Source: an uncultured Bacteroidales bacterium (GTDB lineage: Bacteria > Bacteroidota > Bacteroidia > Bacteroidales > F082). From it: 64,000 bases of DNA. Under the pieces are notes generated by a model that saw only the letters and a list, made by a program, of their open reading frames with translations, did not search any database and was not told where the DNA came from. The stretch lies in assembly GCA_900317155.1 (NCBI GenBank), contig ONFO01000007.1, forward strand, positions 179,648-243,647, given 5' to 3'. Below are positions 6,452 through 15,143 of the stretch, in pieces (within the stretch, counting starts at the first letter, position 1; each line of letters opens with the position of its first letter). The position numbers were made by a program, and so were the translations under genes.

Positions 6452-8668
6452 TCAATCAATTCTGTTTACATCAACAATGCCTTCAATAGCTTTAATCTTA
6501 TTGATCAGCTGTTCCAGCGCTTCCACATCGTTGATTTGCAACACGATCCTTCCCTCAAAGAAGCCTTCCTTGTCGGAGTTGAAAACGATGTTCTTCATGT
6601 TGACTTCCAAATCCTCGGAAATGACCTTGGTGATTTTGCCCAACAAGCCCATCACATCGCGACCATAGATGCGGATGGTGGCTTGCGAGCCGTCAGCTTC
6701 AACGCCATTCCACTTCACCTTGATGATACGGTAGCCATAACGCTCCTGCAAGCCTTTGGCATTGGGACAGTTGGTGCGATGGATGCTGATAGTGCCTTCA
6801 TTGGTGACGAAACCAAACACACGGTCGCCAGGAATAGGATTGCAGCATTTGGCCAACTTGTAGGTCACATTGCTGATGTCCTCGCCAATGGAAAGCGACT
6901 CCTCCACTTCAGCGTTTTGCTCCTTTTTTGAAGCCCCGATAGTCTCTGGGACAGGCTTTTCACCTCTTTCCACATTCTCACCGAACTTAGCGGTCAGGAA
7001 TCGCTTCACCTCCGCTATATCGATTTTTTCGGTAGAAATCCGATGATAAAGCTGCAATGAGTTTTCCAACTTAAACTCTTTGACCAACATGTCGACCACC
7101 GTTTCTGAGAATGGCAGTTTCCAGTTTTTCAGCCTACGTTGCAACATGCCCTTGCCCATCTCCGACTCTTTCAGCTCCTCTTCCTTGAGGTAGCGACGAA
7201 TCTTGTTTTTGGCCTTTTCCGTGACCACCACATTGAGCCAGTCGGCACGCGGCGACTGTTTCTTGTTCGTGATGATTTCCACCTTGTCGCCATTGGTCAG
7301 CTCATGACGGATGGGCACCATACGCCCATTGACGCGCGCGCCATTGCAGGTCTCACCCACACGCGTATGCACCTCGTAGGCAAAATCAAGCACCGTTGAG
7401 CCAATCGGAAGCTGTTTCAAATCGCCTTCAGGCGTGAAAATGAATATCTTATCGGACTTATGGATCTTCTTGTAAGAATTCTCAAACGACACCATACCAG
7501 GGTTTTCGAGCACTTGGCGCACATTGAGCAACCATTCCTCCGAAGTCTCCTTTTCACCTTTGTATAAATAGTGAGCCGCCTGACCCGTTTCGGCAACCTC
7601 ATCCATCCGAGTAGTGCGAATCTGCACCTCAAACCACAACTTGTCGTCATATTTCACCGTGGTGTGCAGCGACTCATATCCCGAGGCTTTCGGCTTGGTA
7701 ATCCAATCGCGAAGGCGTTCCGGCATGGGGTCGTAGATATTCGTGATAGCCGAGTACACAATCCAGCAACACTCCTGCTCGTCCTTCAAGGCGCAATTGA
7801 TGATGACCCTTGCCGCCATCAAGTCGTAGACCTCTTCAAAAGGTACATTCTGCGCCTTCATCTTGGCATAAATCGAAGGAATCGACTTCAGTCGCCACTT
7901 GATGGAATATGTGAACTTGTTTTTCCCGTTTTTCTTCGTCCTTTCAAGCTCTGCATCAATGCTTTCCGATATTTTGGCGACAAACTTCTCCGCGGTCTGC
8001 TTTTGGGCTTCATGAGTCGCCTCAATCTTGGTTTCAATCTCATGGAACAACTCCGGATTCTCAAAGAGCATCAGCTTCTCTTCCAGCTCAGCCTTCAGTT
8101 TATAAAGGCCAAGTCGGTGAACGATAGGGATATAGATGTATTTGATTTCATGAAAATACTTCGACAACCGATCAGGCTCCACATCCTTTTGATTGCGAAC
8201 GTCATACACACGGTGCACCACTTTCAACAACACCGAACGCATGTCGTCAATCATGGAAAGGAATAGCACCTGGAAGTTATCCGAGTTATAGGCCACCTTT
8301 TCCGTATCCAATTGCGAAATCTGGCTGAAGTCTTCAAGGATGATCGCCACCGTCTTGCCAAACCGGTCCTTCAACTCCTTGCCACTCACATCTTTCTTGT
8401 AATCAATGCCATGCAAGAAAGCGGCCACCACAGAGATGTAGCCCAAGCCCACTTCGAGCACAGCGATACGCCCCAATTCAATCAGGTGAAACATATAGGC
8501 CTTGCCCGACAACAAGTACCGGCCGTCATATTTATCCAGACAATAACGGTAAGCCTTGTCAATCAATTCCAGCTGATTGGGTGCATTGATGAAAGGTTGT
8601 ATGTCTTTCAGCATCGATTCGTAGGCCTGCTGAATAGCCAATATTTCCAATGAAGAGTAACCTGCCAT
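6452..8668 (-). CDS. relA: RelA-type (p)ppGpp synthetase with degenerate hydrolase domain
   Basis: The 738-aa RelA/SpoT homologue has all the usual parts. The N-terminal HD-like domain covers about residues 20-190. The synthetase domain (about 240-360) has RLKSIPSIYAKM, YDLMAARVI, GYESLHTTV and FEVQIRTTRMDEVAE...AAHYLYK. TGS (about 405-465), a helical region, a zinc/conserved-Cys motif (AKCCNPIPGD, about 620) and a C-terminal ACT domain follow. The synthetase motifs look intact. The hydrolase site does not: the HD pair is H86-G87 (FLHGIDYKK instead of LLHDVVEDT), and LADRLHNMRT is replaced by VVHRVYDVRN. I infer a synthetase that makes ppGpp from GTP/GDP and ATP on ribosomes and cannot hydrolyse it. 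It follows clpS by 11 bp, probably in one operon. Confidence 0.93.
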   Translation of the reverse strand: MAGYSSLEILAIQQAYESMLKDIQPFINAPNQLELIDKAYRYCLDKYDGRYLLSGKAYMFHLIELGRIAVLEVGLGYISVVAAFLHGIDYKKDVSGKELKDRFGKTVAIILEDFSQISQLDTEKVAYNSDNFQVLFLSMIDDMRSVLLKVVHRVYDVRNQKDVEPDRLSKYFHEIKYIYIPIVHRLGLYKLKAELEEKLMLFENPELFHEIETKIEATHEAQKQTAEKFVAKISESIDAELERTKKNGKNKFTYSIKWRLKSIPSIYAKMKAQNVPFEEVYDLMAARVIINCALKDEQECCWIVYSAITNIYDPMPERLRDWITKPKASGYESLHTTVKYDDKLWFEVQIRTTRMDEVAETGQAAHYLYKGEKETSEEWLLNVRQVLENPGMVSFENSYKKIHKSDKIFIFTPEGDLKQLPIGSTVLDFAYEVHTRVGETCNGARVNGRMVPIRHELTNGDKVEIITNKKQSPRADWLNVVVTEKAKNKIRRYLKEEELKESEMGKGMLQRRLKNWKLPFSETVVDMLVKEFKLENSLQLYHRISTEKIDIAEVKRFLTAKFGENVERGEKPVPETIGASKKEQNAEVEESLSIGEDISNVTYKLAKCCNPIPGDRVFGFVTNEGTISIHRTNCPNAKGLQERYGYRIIKVKWNGVEADGSQATIRIYGRDVMGLLGKITKVISEDLEVNMKNIVFNSDKEGFFEGRIVLQINDVEALEQLINKIKAIEGIVDVNRID

Positions 8669-8679
8669 GTGTTTTGCGC

Positions 8680-8952
8680 TTAATCAATCTTGACCGTGAG
8701 CTGGTGAGCAAGCAGGATGTCGTAATACGGCTTCAGTTCGTCGAAGCTGCCATGCATGACGGCGCATTTGCCCTTGTAGTGCGTTATCCAGGCGCAAGTC
8801 TCGGCCTGTTCGCGAGTATGGTGGCATACCTTCATCAAGGTGTCGATGACATATTCAAAAGTATTCACATCGTCGTTGATGAGCAACAGACTTTTCTCAT
8901 TTTCAATCAGTTCCTCTTCCAACACATCAACGTTTTCCTGTTCCTTGTTCAT
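8680..8952 (-). CDS. clpS: ATP-dependent Clp protease adaptor ClpS
   Basis: This 90-residue protein matches ClpS in size and core: an acidic flexible N-terminus, LLLINDDVNTFEYVIDTL, CHHTREQAETCAWITHYKG and KCAVMHGSFDEL. NDD..TFEYV and the H(Y)KGKCAV segment form the N-degron pocket and the ClpA/ClpC contact surface. It delivers proteins with destabilising N-terminal residues to the Clp unfoldase. It lies 11 bp upstream of relA on the same strand, which suggests shared transcription of a proteolysis adaptor and the stringent-response enzyme. Confidence 0.95.
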   Translation of the reverse strand: MNKEQENVDVLEEELIENEKSLLLINDDVNTFEYVIDTLMKVCHHTREQAETCAWITHYKGKCAVMHGSFDELKPYYDILLAHQLTVKID

Positions 8953-9066
8953 TTCACATAGTCGAATTTCACGGGGTAAAAATACATATTATTTCCAAAA
9001 TGAGAGCTGAAAAAAGCCTCAAAGAACTTTTTTTCCTACTTTTGCCCACCGAACAACAACGCATCA

Positions 9067-10551
9067 ATGCAGAACCGCTTCATCAAAAATATCATCTTCC
9101 TGCTGTTTCTCAACCTGTTGGTGAAGCCGTTCTGGATTCTCGGCATCGACCGTGAAGTGCAAAACCTCCTTGGTGATGCTTCTTACGGCACCTACCAAGC
9201 CCTCTTCAACTTCTCTTACCTCTTTTATATATTGCTCGACCTCGGCATCACCAACTTCAATAGCCGTGCCGTCGCGCAAGACCCGAAAAACCTTTCCAAG
9301 CATTTTGGCGGTCTCACCGAAACAAAGCTACTTCTCGGATTGCTATATGCCGTCGTCATTTTCGTGGTCGGCTATTTCTGCGGCTACAACGAAGGCCTGA
9401 AACTCAAGCTGTTGTTCTGGTGCGGTCTCAACCAAGTGCTGCTCTCCTTCATCCTCTTCCTCAGGTCGAACATGCAAGGGCTGCTGCTGTTCAAGCAGGA
9501 CAGCATCCTCTCCGTCTTCGACCGTGTGCTGGCCATCATCATCATGTGCCTGGTGCTGTGGAGCGGCTGGTTCCCCATGGAGAAGTTCAACGCCATCTGG
9601 TACCTGCAAGCCCAGACCGTGGCCTATGTCGTCACCCTTGCCCTTGCCCTTACCATCGTCTTGCGCCACACCGAAAATCTCAGTTTCAAGGTCAACTTCC
9701 AGTTCTTCAAGGAGATACTACGACAGAGCCTACCTTTCGCCTTGCTCGTGCTGTTGATGAGCGTCTATAGCCGCATCGAGCCGGTGTTGTTGGAGCGCCT
9801 TTTGGACGACAAGGGCGTGCAAGCCGGTTTCTATAGCCGCGCCTACCGCCTCTTCGATGCAGGCAACAACATCTCCAACCTCTTCGCCATCATGCTGTTG
9901 CCCATGTTTGCCGCCACGCTGAAGAACAAGCAGGAGCTGAACAACCTGGTCAAGACCTCGTTCAACGTCATCGTGGCCATGGCGGGCATCGTCATGATTA
10001 TGTGCGTCTTCTACCGTCAGGAAATCATGCAGCTGATGTATCTTCCTGCCGACGCCACCGCCGACGACGTGGAGCGCATCGGGCAATATGCCAACATCTT
10101 CCCCATCCTCATGGGCAGTTTCTTCTGCCTGTCGACGACCTACGTCTTCGGCACCCTGCTCACCGCCAACGGTAGCCTCAAGCAGCTCAACCTCGTGGCC
10201 GCAGCTGGCGTGGTCATCAACATTCTGTTAAATCTCATCATCATACCTCGATTCTATTCGGTGGGCGCAGCATGCACAAGCCTTTGTGTTCAAGCCGTCA
10301 CCGCTTTCCTGCAATATCTGCTTGCCAAACGCATCCTGAAACTGGAAATAAGCGGTCGCTATTGGCTCCATATCGTCATTTTCCTGGCCACCGTCGCCTT
10401 GGTCACCTTCCTTGTAAAACAACTGAATCTCAACTGGATGCTGGGATTCATCATCGCTTTTGCCATCAATTGCGGTGCCATCTTCTTTACACGTCTGCTC
10501 AGTCTCAAGGAAATCCTGAGCCTCGTCATCCCCAAGGAAAAAAAGGCATAA
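9067..10551 (+). CDS. Polysaccharide flippase (Wzx/MOP superfamily)
   Basis: The 494-residue, strongly hydrophobic protein has about 12-14 transmembrane helices. It begins MQNRFIKNIIFLLFLNLLVKPFWI, with the early charged residues and the GTYQALFNFSYLFYILLDLG region typical of polysaccharide-biosynthesis flippases of the MOP/MATE superfamily. It should flip undecaprenyl-linked oligosaccharide repeat units across the inner membrane. It is divergent from clpS; a -7-like TACTTTTGC lies at 9037-9045. Downstream are two Wzz-like genes and an O-antigen ligase/polymerase gene on the same strand, so it heads a polysaccharide assembly block. No glycosyltransferase is present nearby. Confidence 0.85.
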   Translation: MQNRFIKNIIFLLFLNLLVKPFWILGIDREVQNLLGDASYGTYQALFNFSYLFYILLDLGITNFNSRAVAQDPKNLSKHFGGLTETKLLLGLLYAVVIFVVGYFCGYNEGLKLKLLFWCGLNQVLLSFILFLRSNMQGLLLFKQDSILSVFDRVLAIIIMCLVLWSGWFPMEKFNAIWYLQAQTVAYVVTLALALTIVLRHTENLSFKVNFQFFKEILRQSLPFALLVLLMSVYSRIEPVLLERLLDDKGVQAGFYSRAYRLFDAGNNISNLFAIMLLPMFAATLKNKQELNNLVKTSFNVIVAMAGIVMIMCVFYRQEIMQLMYLPADATADDVERIGQYANIFPILMGSFFCLSTTYVFGTLLTANGSLKQLNLVAAAGVVINILLNLIIIPRFYSVGAACTSLCVQAVTAFLQYLLAKRILKLEISGRYWLHIVIFLATVALVTFLVKQLNLNWMLGFIIAFAINCGAIFFTRLLSLKEILSLVIPKEKKA

Positions 10552-10565
10552 TTTGGCTTTTTTCA

Positions 10566-10595
10566 TTGTTAATTCGGGAAAAAGCCCTATTTTTG
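10566..10595 (+). promoter_or_regulatory. Promoter for the tandem Wzz-like genes
   Basis: TTG at 10566-10568, a 19-bp spacer and TATTTTTG at 10588-10595 fit the Bacteroidota promoter pattern. It lies between the flippase stop and the ATG at 10618, so the chain-length genes can be transcribed independently of the flippase. Confidence 0.5.
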
Positions 10596-10617
10596 TCAAC
10601 TTATTTCATAAATATCT

Positions 10618-11688
10618 ATGGAAGAGAATAATCATAACAACTACAGTTCCAAATACTTGTGTAAGCTTTTGGTGGAATATAGGAAGCCTATCCTCATCAT
10701 TTTGGCCGTGGCTGCCCTTTGTGCCATTGTTTTTAGTGCTCCTTATTTTATTACCCCACTTTACAAGTCGACGACTGTCATCTACCCCACGTCCAGCAAT
10801 TCCATCTCCAAAGTCTTGATAAGCACAACCTATCAGTCGGAAAAAGACATCATGAACATCGGAGAAGACGAGCAGACCGAGCAGATGCTTCAGGTGCTCA
10901 ACTCGAACCGTGTGCGCGACAAAGTTATCAGCCGCTTCAACCTGATGGAGCATTACGGTATCAAGGCCAACAGCAAGTACCCCATCACCAAGTTGAACAA
11001 ACTCTATGATGCCCGCATCAAGTTCCGTCGCACCGAATACAATGCCGTGAAGATTACCGTATTGGATGCTGATGCAGCACTCTCTGCCCGCATCGCCAAT
11101 GAAATCGCTGAAATCTTTGACAGCACGATGAACCAGATGCAAAAGGAAGTCGCCATTGAGGCCTTCCGCATCGTGGAACAGGAATACAACACCCTCGTTG
11201 CCGAGATGAACATGCTTGAAGACTCCCTCAACACTTTGCGAAAACTGGGGGTGTTTGACTACGAGTCGCAAGTGGAAATGCTGAGCCAACAGCTTGCTGT
11301 TGAATTAGGAAAAGGCAACACACAGGGTGTCAACAACATACAAAAAATGCTTGATATCTTGGCCGAATACGGCGGAGCTTCATACGCCATCAACGAGCGC
11401 CTGGACAACGACCGTCTGCAGCTCTCCCTGGTCAAGTCGAAATATGAGGAAGCCAAAGTGGACGCCACCGAATTCATACCGCATAAGTTTGTAGTCACCT
11501 CGGCCTTCCAAGCCGAGCGCAAGAGCTATCCCGTGCGTTGGATTATTTTGGTTGTCACCGTGTTGAGCACTTTCCTGCTACTCCTTTTCTGCATCGTGGT
11601 CTACGACCAATCCAAAGACTTTTTTCGTCACGAGGCCGAAAAGGAAGCGGCCTCCAAGGAAAAAAATAAGCATCTTAGAAAAGAATGA
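10618..11688 (+). CDS. Wzz-like polysaccharide chain-length determinant, copy 1
   Basis: The 356-residue inner-membrane protein has the Wzz/PCP architecture. One N-terminal transmembrane helix (about residues 22-42) is followed by the conserved TPLYKSTTVIYP segment, then a long periplasmic helical/coiled-coil domain (about 150-290), then a second transmembrane helix (about 306-328) preceded by KSYPVRWI. The C-terminus is short and charged. No tyrosine-kinase domain is fused. The protein would control chain length in Wzy-type polymerisation. It is paralogous to the next gene (shared TPLYKS..., TEQMLQVLNS and YPVRW motifs) and lies 58 bp upstream of it. Confidence 0.85.
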   Translation: MEENNHNNYSSKYLCKLLVEYRKPILIILAVAALCAIVFSAPYFITPLYKSTTVIYPTSSNSISKVLISTTYQSEKDIMNIGEDEQTEQMLQVLNSNRVRDKVISRFNLMEHYGIKANSKYPITKLNKLYDARIKFRRTEYNAVKITVLDADAALSARIANEIAEIFDSTMNQMQKEVAIEAFRIVEQEYNTLVAEMNMLEDSLNTLRKLGVFDYESQVEMLSQQLAVELGKGNTQGVNNIQKMLDILAEYGGASYAINERLDNDRLQLSLVKSKYEEAKVDATEFIPHKFVVTSAFQAERKSYPVRWIILVVTVLSTFLLLLFCIVVYDQSKDFFRHEAEKEAASKEKNKHLRKE

Positions 11689-11746
11689 GCCAATATTTGC
11701 ACCTAATAAAATAATATCCTCTACACCGAAAATAACAAATCAAATC

Positions 11747-12682
11747 ATGGATAATAATTTCAACAATCTTTCACTGGTTCAACTTGTGCTGAAATGGAAA
11801 TGGCACATCATCATCATCACCATTGCCGCTGCCCTCTGCGGTGCCATTTTCTCCAGCTCCATGTTCATTACCCCGCTTTACAAATCGGTTGCCGTGGCTT
11901 ATCCTGCCAACATCAGCCCCTACTCCGATGAAAGCGAGACCGAACAGATGCTCGAAATCATCAACTCAACCTCCATCATGGATTCCATCGTTGAGAAGTA
12001 TGACTTGTGGACGGACTACAAGATCAACAAGGCCGACCAATTTGCCAAGACCTACATGATCAACGAATACCGCAGCAAAATCAAGATTGGCAAGACTCCT
12101 TACGAGGCCGTTTCCATCACCGTGATGGACAAAGACCCATTTGTGGCTTGCAATATTGCCAACGACATTCTCAAATTCTACGACCAAAAGGTGCACAACC
12201 TTCATACACAGAAAGTCGGCGAAGTGGTAGCCATGTACGAAAGACAATTGAGGGAAAAACAAAACAATATCGACTCGTTGAAACAACGCTATACTGAAAT
12301 CAGCACCACCTACGGTATCACTGACATTTCGAGCCAAACCCGTGAAGTGACAAAAAGCCTTTTAAGCGGGTCGGCAAAAGCCTCGGAAATGAAAGACAAC
12401 CTTGAACAATACGGTGCCGAAATCCATGACCTGCACACCAAGATTGCTGCCGAAGGCAACACCTACGTCGCCACCAAACTGGATTACGAAAAAGAGCTTC
12501 GCTTCTTCCACTCGCAACTCACCTACTCCAACATCATCACCGAGCCCTTCCCTGCCGACAAAAAAGCTTTCCCTGTACGTTGGGTGGTCGTAGCTTTAAG
12601 CGGTTTAGGTGCCTTCCTGCTCTCTATCGTGGCGATTTTCATTATCGAAAACCGCAAGCGTTTCGTTGCTGAAAACAAATAA
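11747..12682 (+). CDS. Wzz-like polysaccharide chain-length determinant, copy 2
   Basis: The 311-residue paralogue of the preceding gene has the same layout: N-terminal membrane helix (about 17-37), TPLYKSVAVAYP, TEQMLEIINSTSIMD, a coiled periplasmic stalk (about 140-230), and AFPVRWVVV leading into a C-terminal membrane helix (about 277-299). It is about 45 residues shorter, mostly in the periplasmic part. Tandem Wzz paralogues can give two chain-length modes or a hetero-oligomer; which applies here cannot be told from sequence. The ligase/polymerase gene begins 3 bp after its stop. Confidence 0.83.
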   Translation: MDNNFNNLSLVQLVLKWKWHIIIITIAAALCGAIFSSSMFITPLYKSVAVAYPANISPYSDESETEQMLEIINSTSIMDSIVEKYDLWTDYKINKADQFAKTYMINEYRSKIKIGKTPYEAVSITVMDKDPFVACNIANDILKFYDQKVHNLHTQKVGEVVAMYERQLREKQNNIDSLKQRYTEISTTYGITDISSQTREVTKSLLSGSAKASEMKDNLEQYGAEIHDLHTKIAAEGNTYVATKLDYEKELRFFHSQLTYSNIITEPFPADKKAFPVRWVVVALSGLGAFLLSIVAIFIIENRKRFVAENK

Positions 12683-12685
12683 GTT

Positions 12686-14125
12686 GTGGAGAAGAAAGCG
12701 AAAATAGCCTGGCTCTATGTCATCGCGGCACTGTTTGTGGCCGTGGGGCTGTTCCTTGTGGTGAAGAAAAACACCTACCTTTTCTTCGCCCTGCCTGTCG
12801 TGCTCGGCATTTTGCTGCTTTACGTCTTCTCTATGGACAAAGTCTTGTTGCTCACGGCATTCACTGTGCCACTCTCGGTTAACCTCAAAGCCCTTGACGT
12901 AGGGTTGGCCATCTCATTGCCTGCCGAGCCATTGCTGATGGGTCTTTTGGTCTTGTTTGTGGCCAAAATGCTGTATGACGGACAATACGACAAACGCATC
13001 TCCCTCCATCCTATCGCCATTGTCATTTATTGCATGTTCGCCTGGATGATTGTCACTACCATCACGAGCGAGATGCCCGTGGTATCCATCAAGTTCCTGT
13101 TATCGCGATTGTGGTTTGTCGTGCCGGCATTCTTCCTCTGTGCCATGCTTTTCAAGGATCCCAAAAACATACATAGATTCATTTGGCTTTACATCGCGGC
13201 TTTGTGCATAGTATGTGTCTACACCATCATCCACCATGCCCAATTCGGGTTTGACGGTGACTCGGCCCACTGGGTGATGACACCTTTCTACAACGACCAC
13301 ACGGCCTACGGAGCAGCTCTAGCTATATACCTCATCCTTGCCCTGGCTTATGTTTTCCTGCCCGGGGTGAAACGAAGCCGTAGGCTGATCATCATCGGTG
13401 TTGTCGTTTTGCTTAGCGTTGCCCTCATGCTCTCCAACTGTCGTGCAGCATGGCTGAGTATGATTGCTGCTTTGGGTGTTCTGATATGCATACTGCTGAA
13501 GATCAAATTCCGTTGGATTGCCGCCGCCATCGTGATTTTGGTGGGTTTGTTTTTCGCTTTCCAAAACCAGATTATTGACGCACTGGAAAAGAACAACCAA
13601 GACGCTTCGGGCGACCTTGTGGAGAACATCCAATCCATCACCAACATCTCTACCGATGCCTCCAACCTGGAACGTATCAATCGCTGGCAGTCGGCTTTCC
13701 GTCTGTTCCACGAGCGCCCAGTTTTCGGTTGGGGTCCAGGAACATATCAGTTTGTTTACGCTCCCTTCCAGATGTCGAAGGAAAAGACCATCATCAGCAC
13801 TAACGCGGGCGATGGCGGCAATGCCCACTCCGAGTATTTTGGTCCTTTGGCCGAGCAAGGTCTAGTCGGTTCGCTTATCATGGTTGTGCTCGTCGTTGTC
13901 ACGGTGACCTGTGGCATTAAGACATACGCCCGATGCAAAAACAAGACTGCAAAAGTGCTCGTATTGGGAGCCACGTTGGCTTTCTTCAGCTACTTCATCC
14001 ACGGTTTCCTCAACAACTTCCTGGACACCGACAAGCTGGCCGTCCCTGTATGGAGCCTTGCCGCATTGATTGCCGTTATTGATGTGTATTATGCAGATAA
14101 GGATACGTTCGAATCCCAACCATAA
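12686..14125 (+). CDS. O-antigen ligase/polymerase (Wzy/WaaL family)
   Basis: The 479-residue polytopic membrane protein (about 11-12 helices) appears to start with GTG at 12686, three bases after the upstream stop. The Wzy_C region is visible as INRWQSAFRLFHERPVFGWGPGTYQF (shown in two parts: INRWQSAFRLFHERP and VFGWGPGTYQF), followed by a large periplasmic loop and HSEYFGPLAEQGLVG. The conserved R/H of this loop are needed for polymerase or ligase activity in the family. It polymerises lipid-linked repeat units or transfers them to an acceptor. With the flippase and two Wzz-like proteins it forms a minimal Wzx/Wzy/Wzz set. It converges with the regulator at 14130, with four bases between stops. 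Confidence 0.85.
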   Translation: MEKKAKIAWLYVIAALFVAVGLFLVVKKNTYLFFALPVVLGILLLYVFSMDKVLLLTAFTVPLSVNLKALDVGLAISLPAEPLLMGLLVLFVAKMLYDGQYDKRISLHPIAIVIYCMFAWMIVTTITSEMPVVSIKFLLSRLWFVVPAFFLCAMLFKDPKNIHRFIWLYIAALCIVCVYTIIHHAQFGFDGDSAHWVMTPFYNDHTAYGAALAIYLILALAYVFLPGVKRSRRLIIIGVVVLLSVALMLSNCRAAWLSMIAALGVLICILLKIKFRWIAAAIVILVGLFFAFQNQIIDALEKNNQDASGDLVENIQSITNISTDASNLERINRWQSAFRLFHERPVFGWGPGTYQFVYAPFQMSKEKTIISTNAGDGGNAHSEYFGPLAEQGLVGSLIMVVLVVVTVTCGIKTYARCKNKTAKVLVLGATLAFFSYFIHGFLNNFLDTDKLAVPVWSLAALIAVIDVYYADKDTFESQP

Positions 14126-14129
14126 TAGA

Positions 14130-15092
14130 CTATCCCTTCTTCATTTCCAACACAAACTCCTCAATACTTCCCCGTGCCTCGGTCATTCCGAGTTTCTTGC
14201 GGATGCTGGTGCGTGCCTTACCGACCATAGCAGTCGAAACCTTCATCATGTCGGCCACTTCCTTCACACTGAAAGGCATCATGGATAGGATGCAAACCTT
14301 GAACTCTGTCTCTGATAAACTTGGTTGGTTGTCTTTAATACGTTGAACCACATCGGGATAGACCTTGTTGTATTCTTCAAAGATGACATCATAGGCCGAG
14401 TCGGCTTGTCCGCAGACACATGATTTCAGCTTTTGGAAAGAGGGTTTGTCTATGTCCTTGTTCTCGCCAATTAAGAAAATCTTGTAAACCATCATTACCT
14501 TTCGGAAGAGGTTGTCACGATTGGTCTCAGCTAATGCCTCGGATTCTTGTTGCAAACGGGTAATGTCAAGGTTCAGTTCGGCTATCGTAGCTCGTTTTTG
14601 AGTGGCACGATACATGAGGAAAAACACCAACGCGACCGCCACAACCAATACCAACGAAATGATGACAAGCATTTTACGCCGACGCAGAAACACTGAAATC
14701 ATATTTTCGCTATGGTCCAGGTCGCCATTCAAGGTTGAGATGGTCATCTGCACTTTTTCCATCAGTTTGATGTCCTCACTTGACCTTGCCGTGACAATGG
14801 CCTCATTCAAAGCCGCCATGGCCGAGTCGAAGTTGTTTTGCTGCCAATAGACGCAACCGCTGTAGAGTGCCGACAAGGTCTTCATCTCGGCATCATCAGT
14901 AAGGTTGAAATAACGCCGCGCCTGAAAGATGGAGGTGTCCTGTGAGATGTCTTCTCCCCTGCTGAACTTACTTTCGATCTCCAACACCGTCCGTTCCATA
15001 TTGTCCATGTCTGACTTCACATTGCAAGCCGCCAATAGGCATATCAGCACAAAGGCCAACCAACATCTTGATTTGTATAGCAAATTCAGCAT
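14130..15092 (-). CDS. Membrane-anchored LuxR-type regulator with lipoprotein-like N-terminus
   Basis: The 320-residue protein combines several parts. A signal with a lipobox-like LICLLAAC (Cys at about residue 22) comes first. Next is a TPR-like region (about 45-120: LSALYSGCVYWQQNNFDSAM, ALNEAIVTA), then a transmembrane helix (about 140-163: MLVIISLVLVVAVALVFFL) and a short coiled coil. The C-terminal helix-turn-helix (about 255-312) reads LSETEFKVCILSMMPFSVKE...VADMMKVSTAMVGKARTSIRKKLGM. This TPR-TM-LuxR layout is a recurring Bacteroidota regulator form, with sensing outside and DNA binding inside. Its start is preceded by an A/T-rich TTGAATTG repeat leader. It may act on the receptor gene upstream or the polysaccharide genes downstream (inference). 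Confidence 0.75.
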   Translation of the reverse strand: MLNLLYKSRCWLAFVLICLLAACNVKSDMDNMERTVLEIESKFSRGEDISQDTSIFQARRYFNLTDDAEMKTLSALYSGCVYWQQNNFDSAMAALNEAIVTARSSEDIKLMEKVQMTISTLNGDLDHSENMISVFLRRRKMLVIISLVLVVAVALVFFLMYRATQKRATIAELNLDITRLQQESEALAETNRDNLFRKVMMVYKIFLIGENKDIDKPSFQKLKSCVCGQADSAYDVIFEEYNKVYPDVVQRIKDNQPSLSETEFKVCILSMMPFSVKEVADMMKVSTAMVGKARTSIRKKLGMTEARGSIEEFVLEMKKG

Positions 15093-15143
15093 TGTCTTAA
15101 CGATTCATCAATTCAACAATTCAGCAACGCAACAATTCAACAA
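15093..15143. repeat. TTGAATTGTTG repeat leader
   Basis: The 51 bp between the barrel receptor stop and the regulator start consist of repeated CAATTCAACAATTCA-type units (TTGTTGAATTG on the mRNA strand). It belongs to the same class of tract as those at 6357, 52160 and 53265. Confidence 0.65.

Noticed and set aside
7571-8266. Long antisense frame (231 codons) opposite relA
   Set aside because: It lies wholly opposite a well-conserved gene and its product has no recognisable domain; it mirrors the codon bias of relA.
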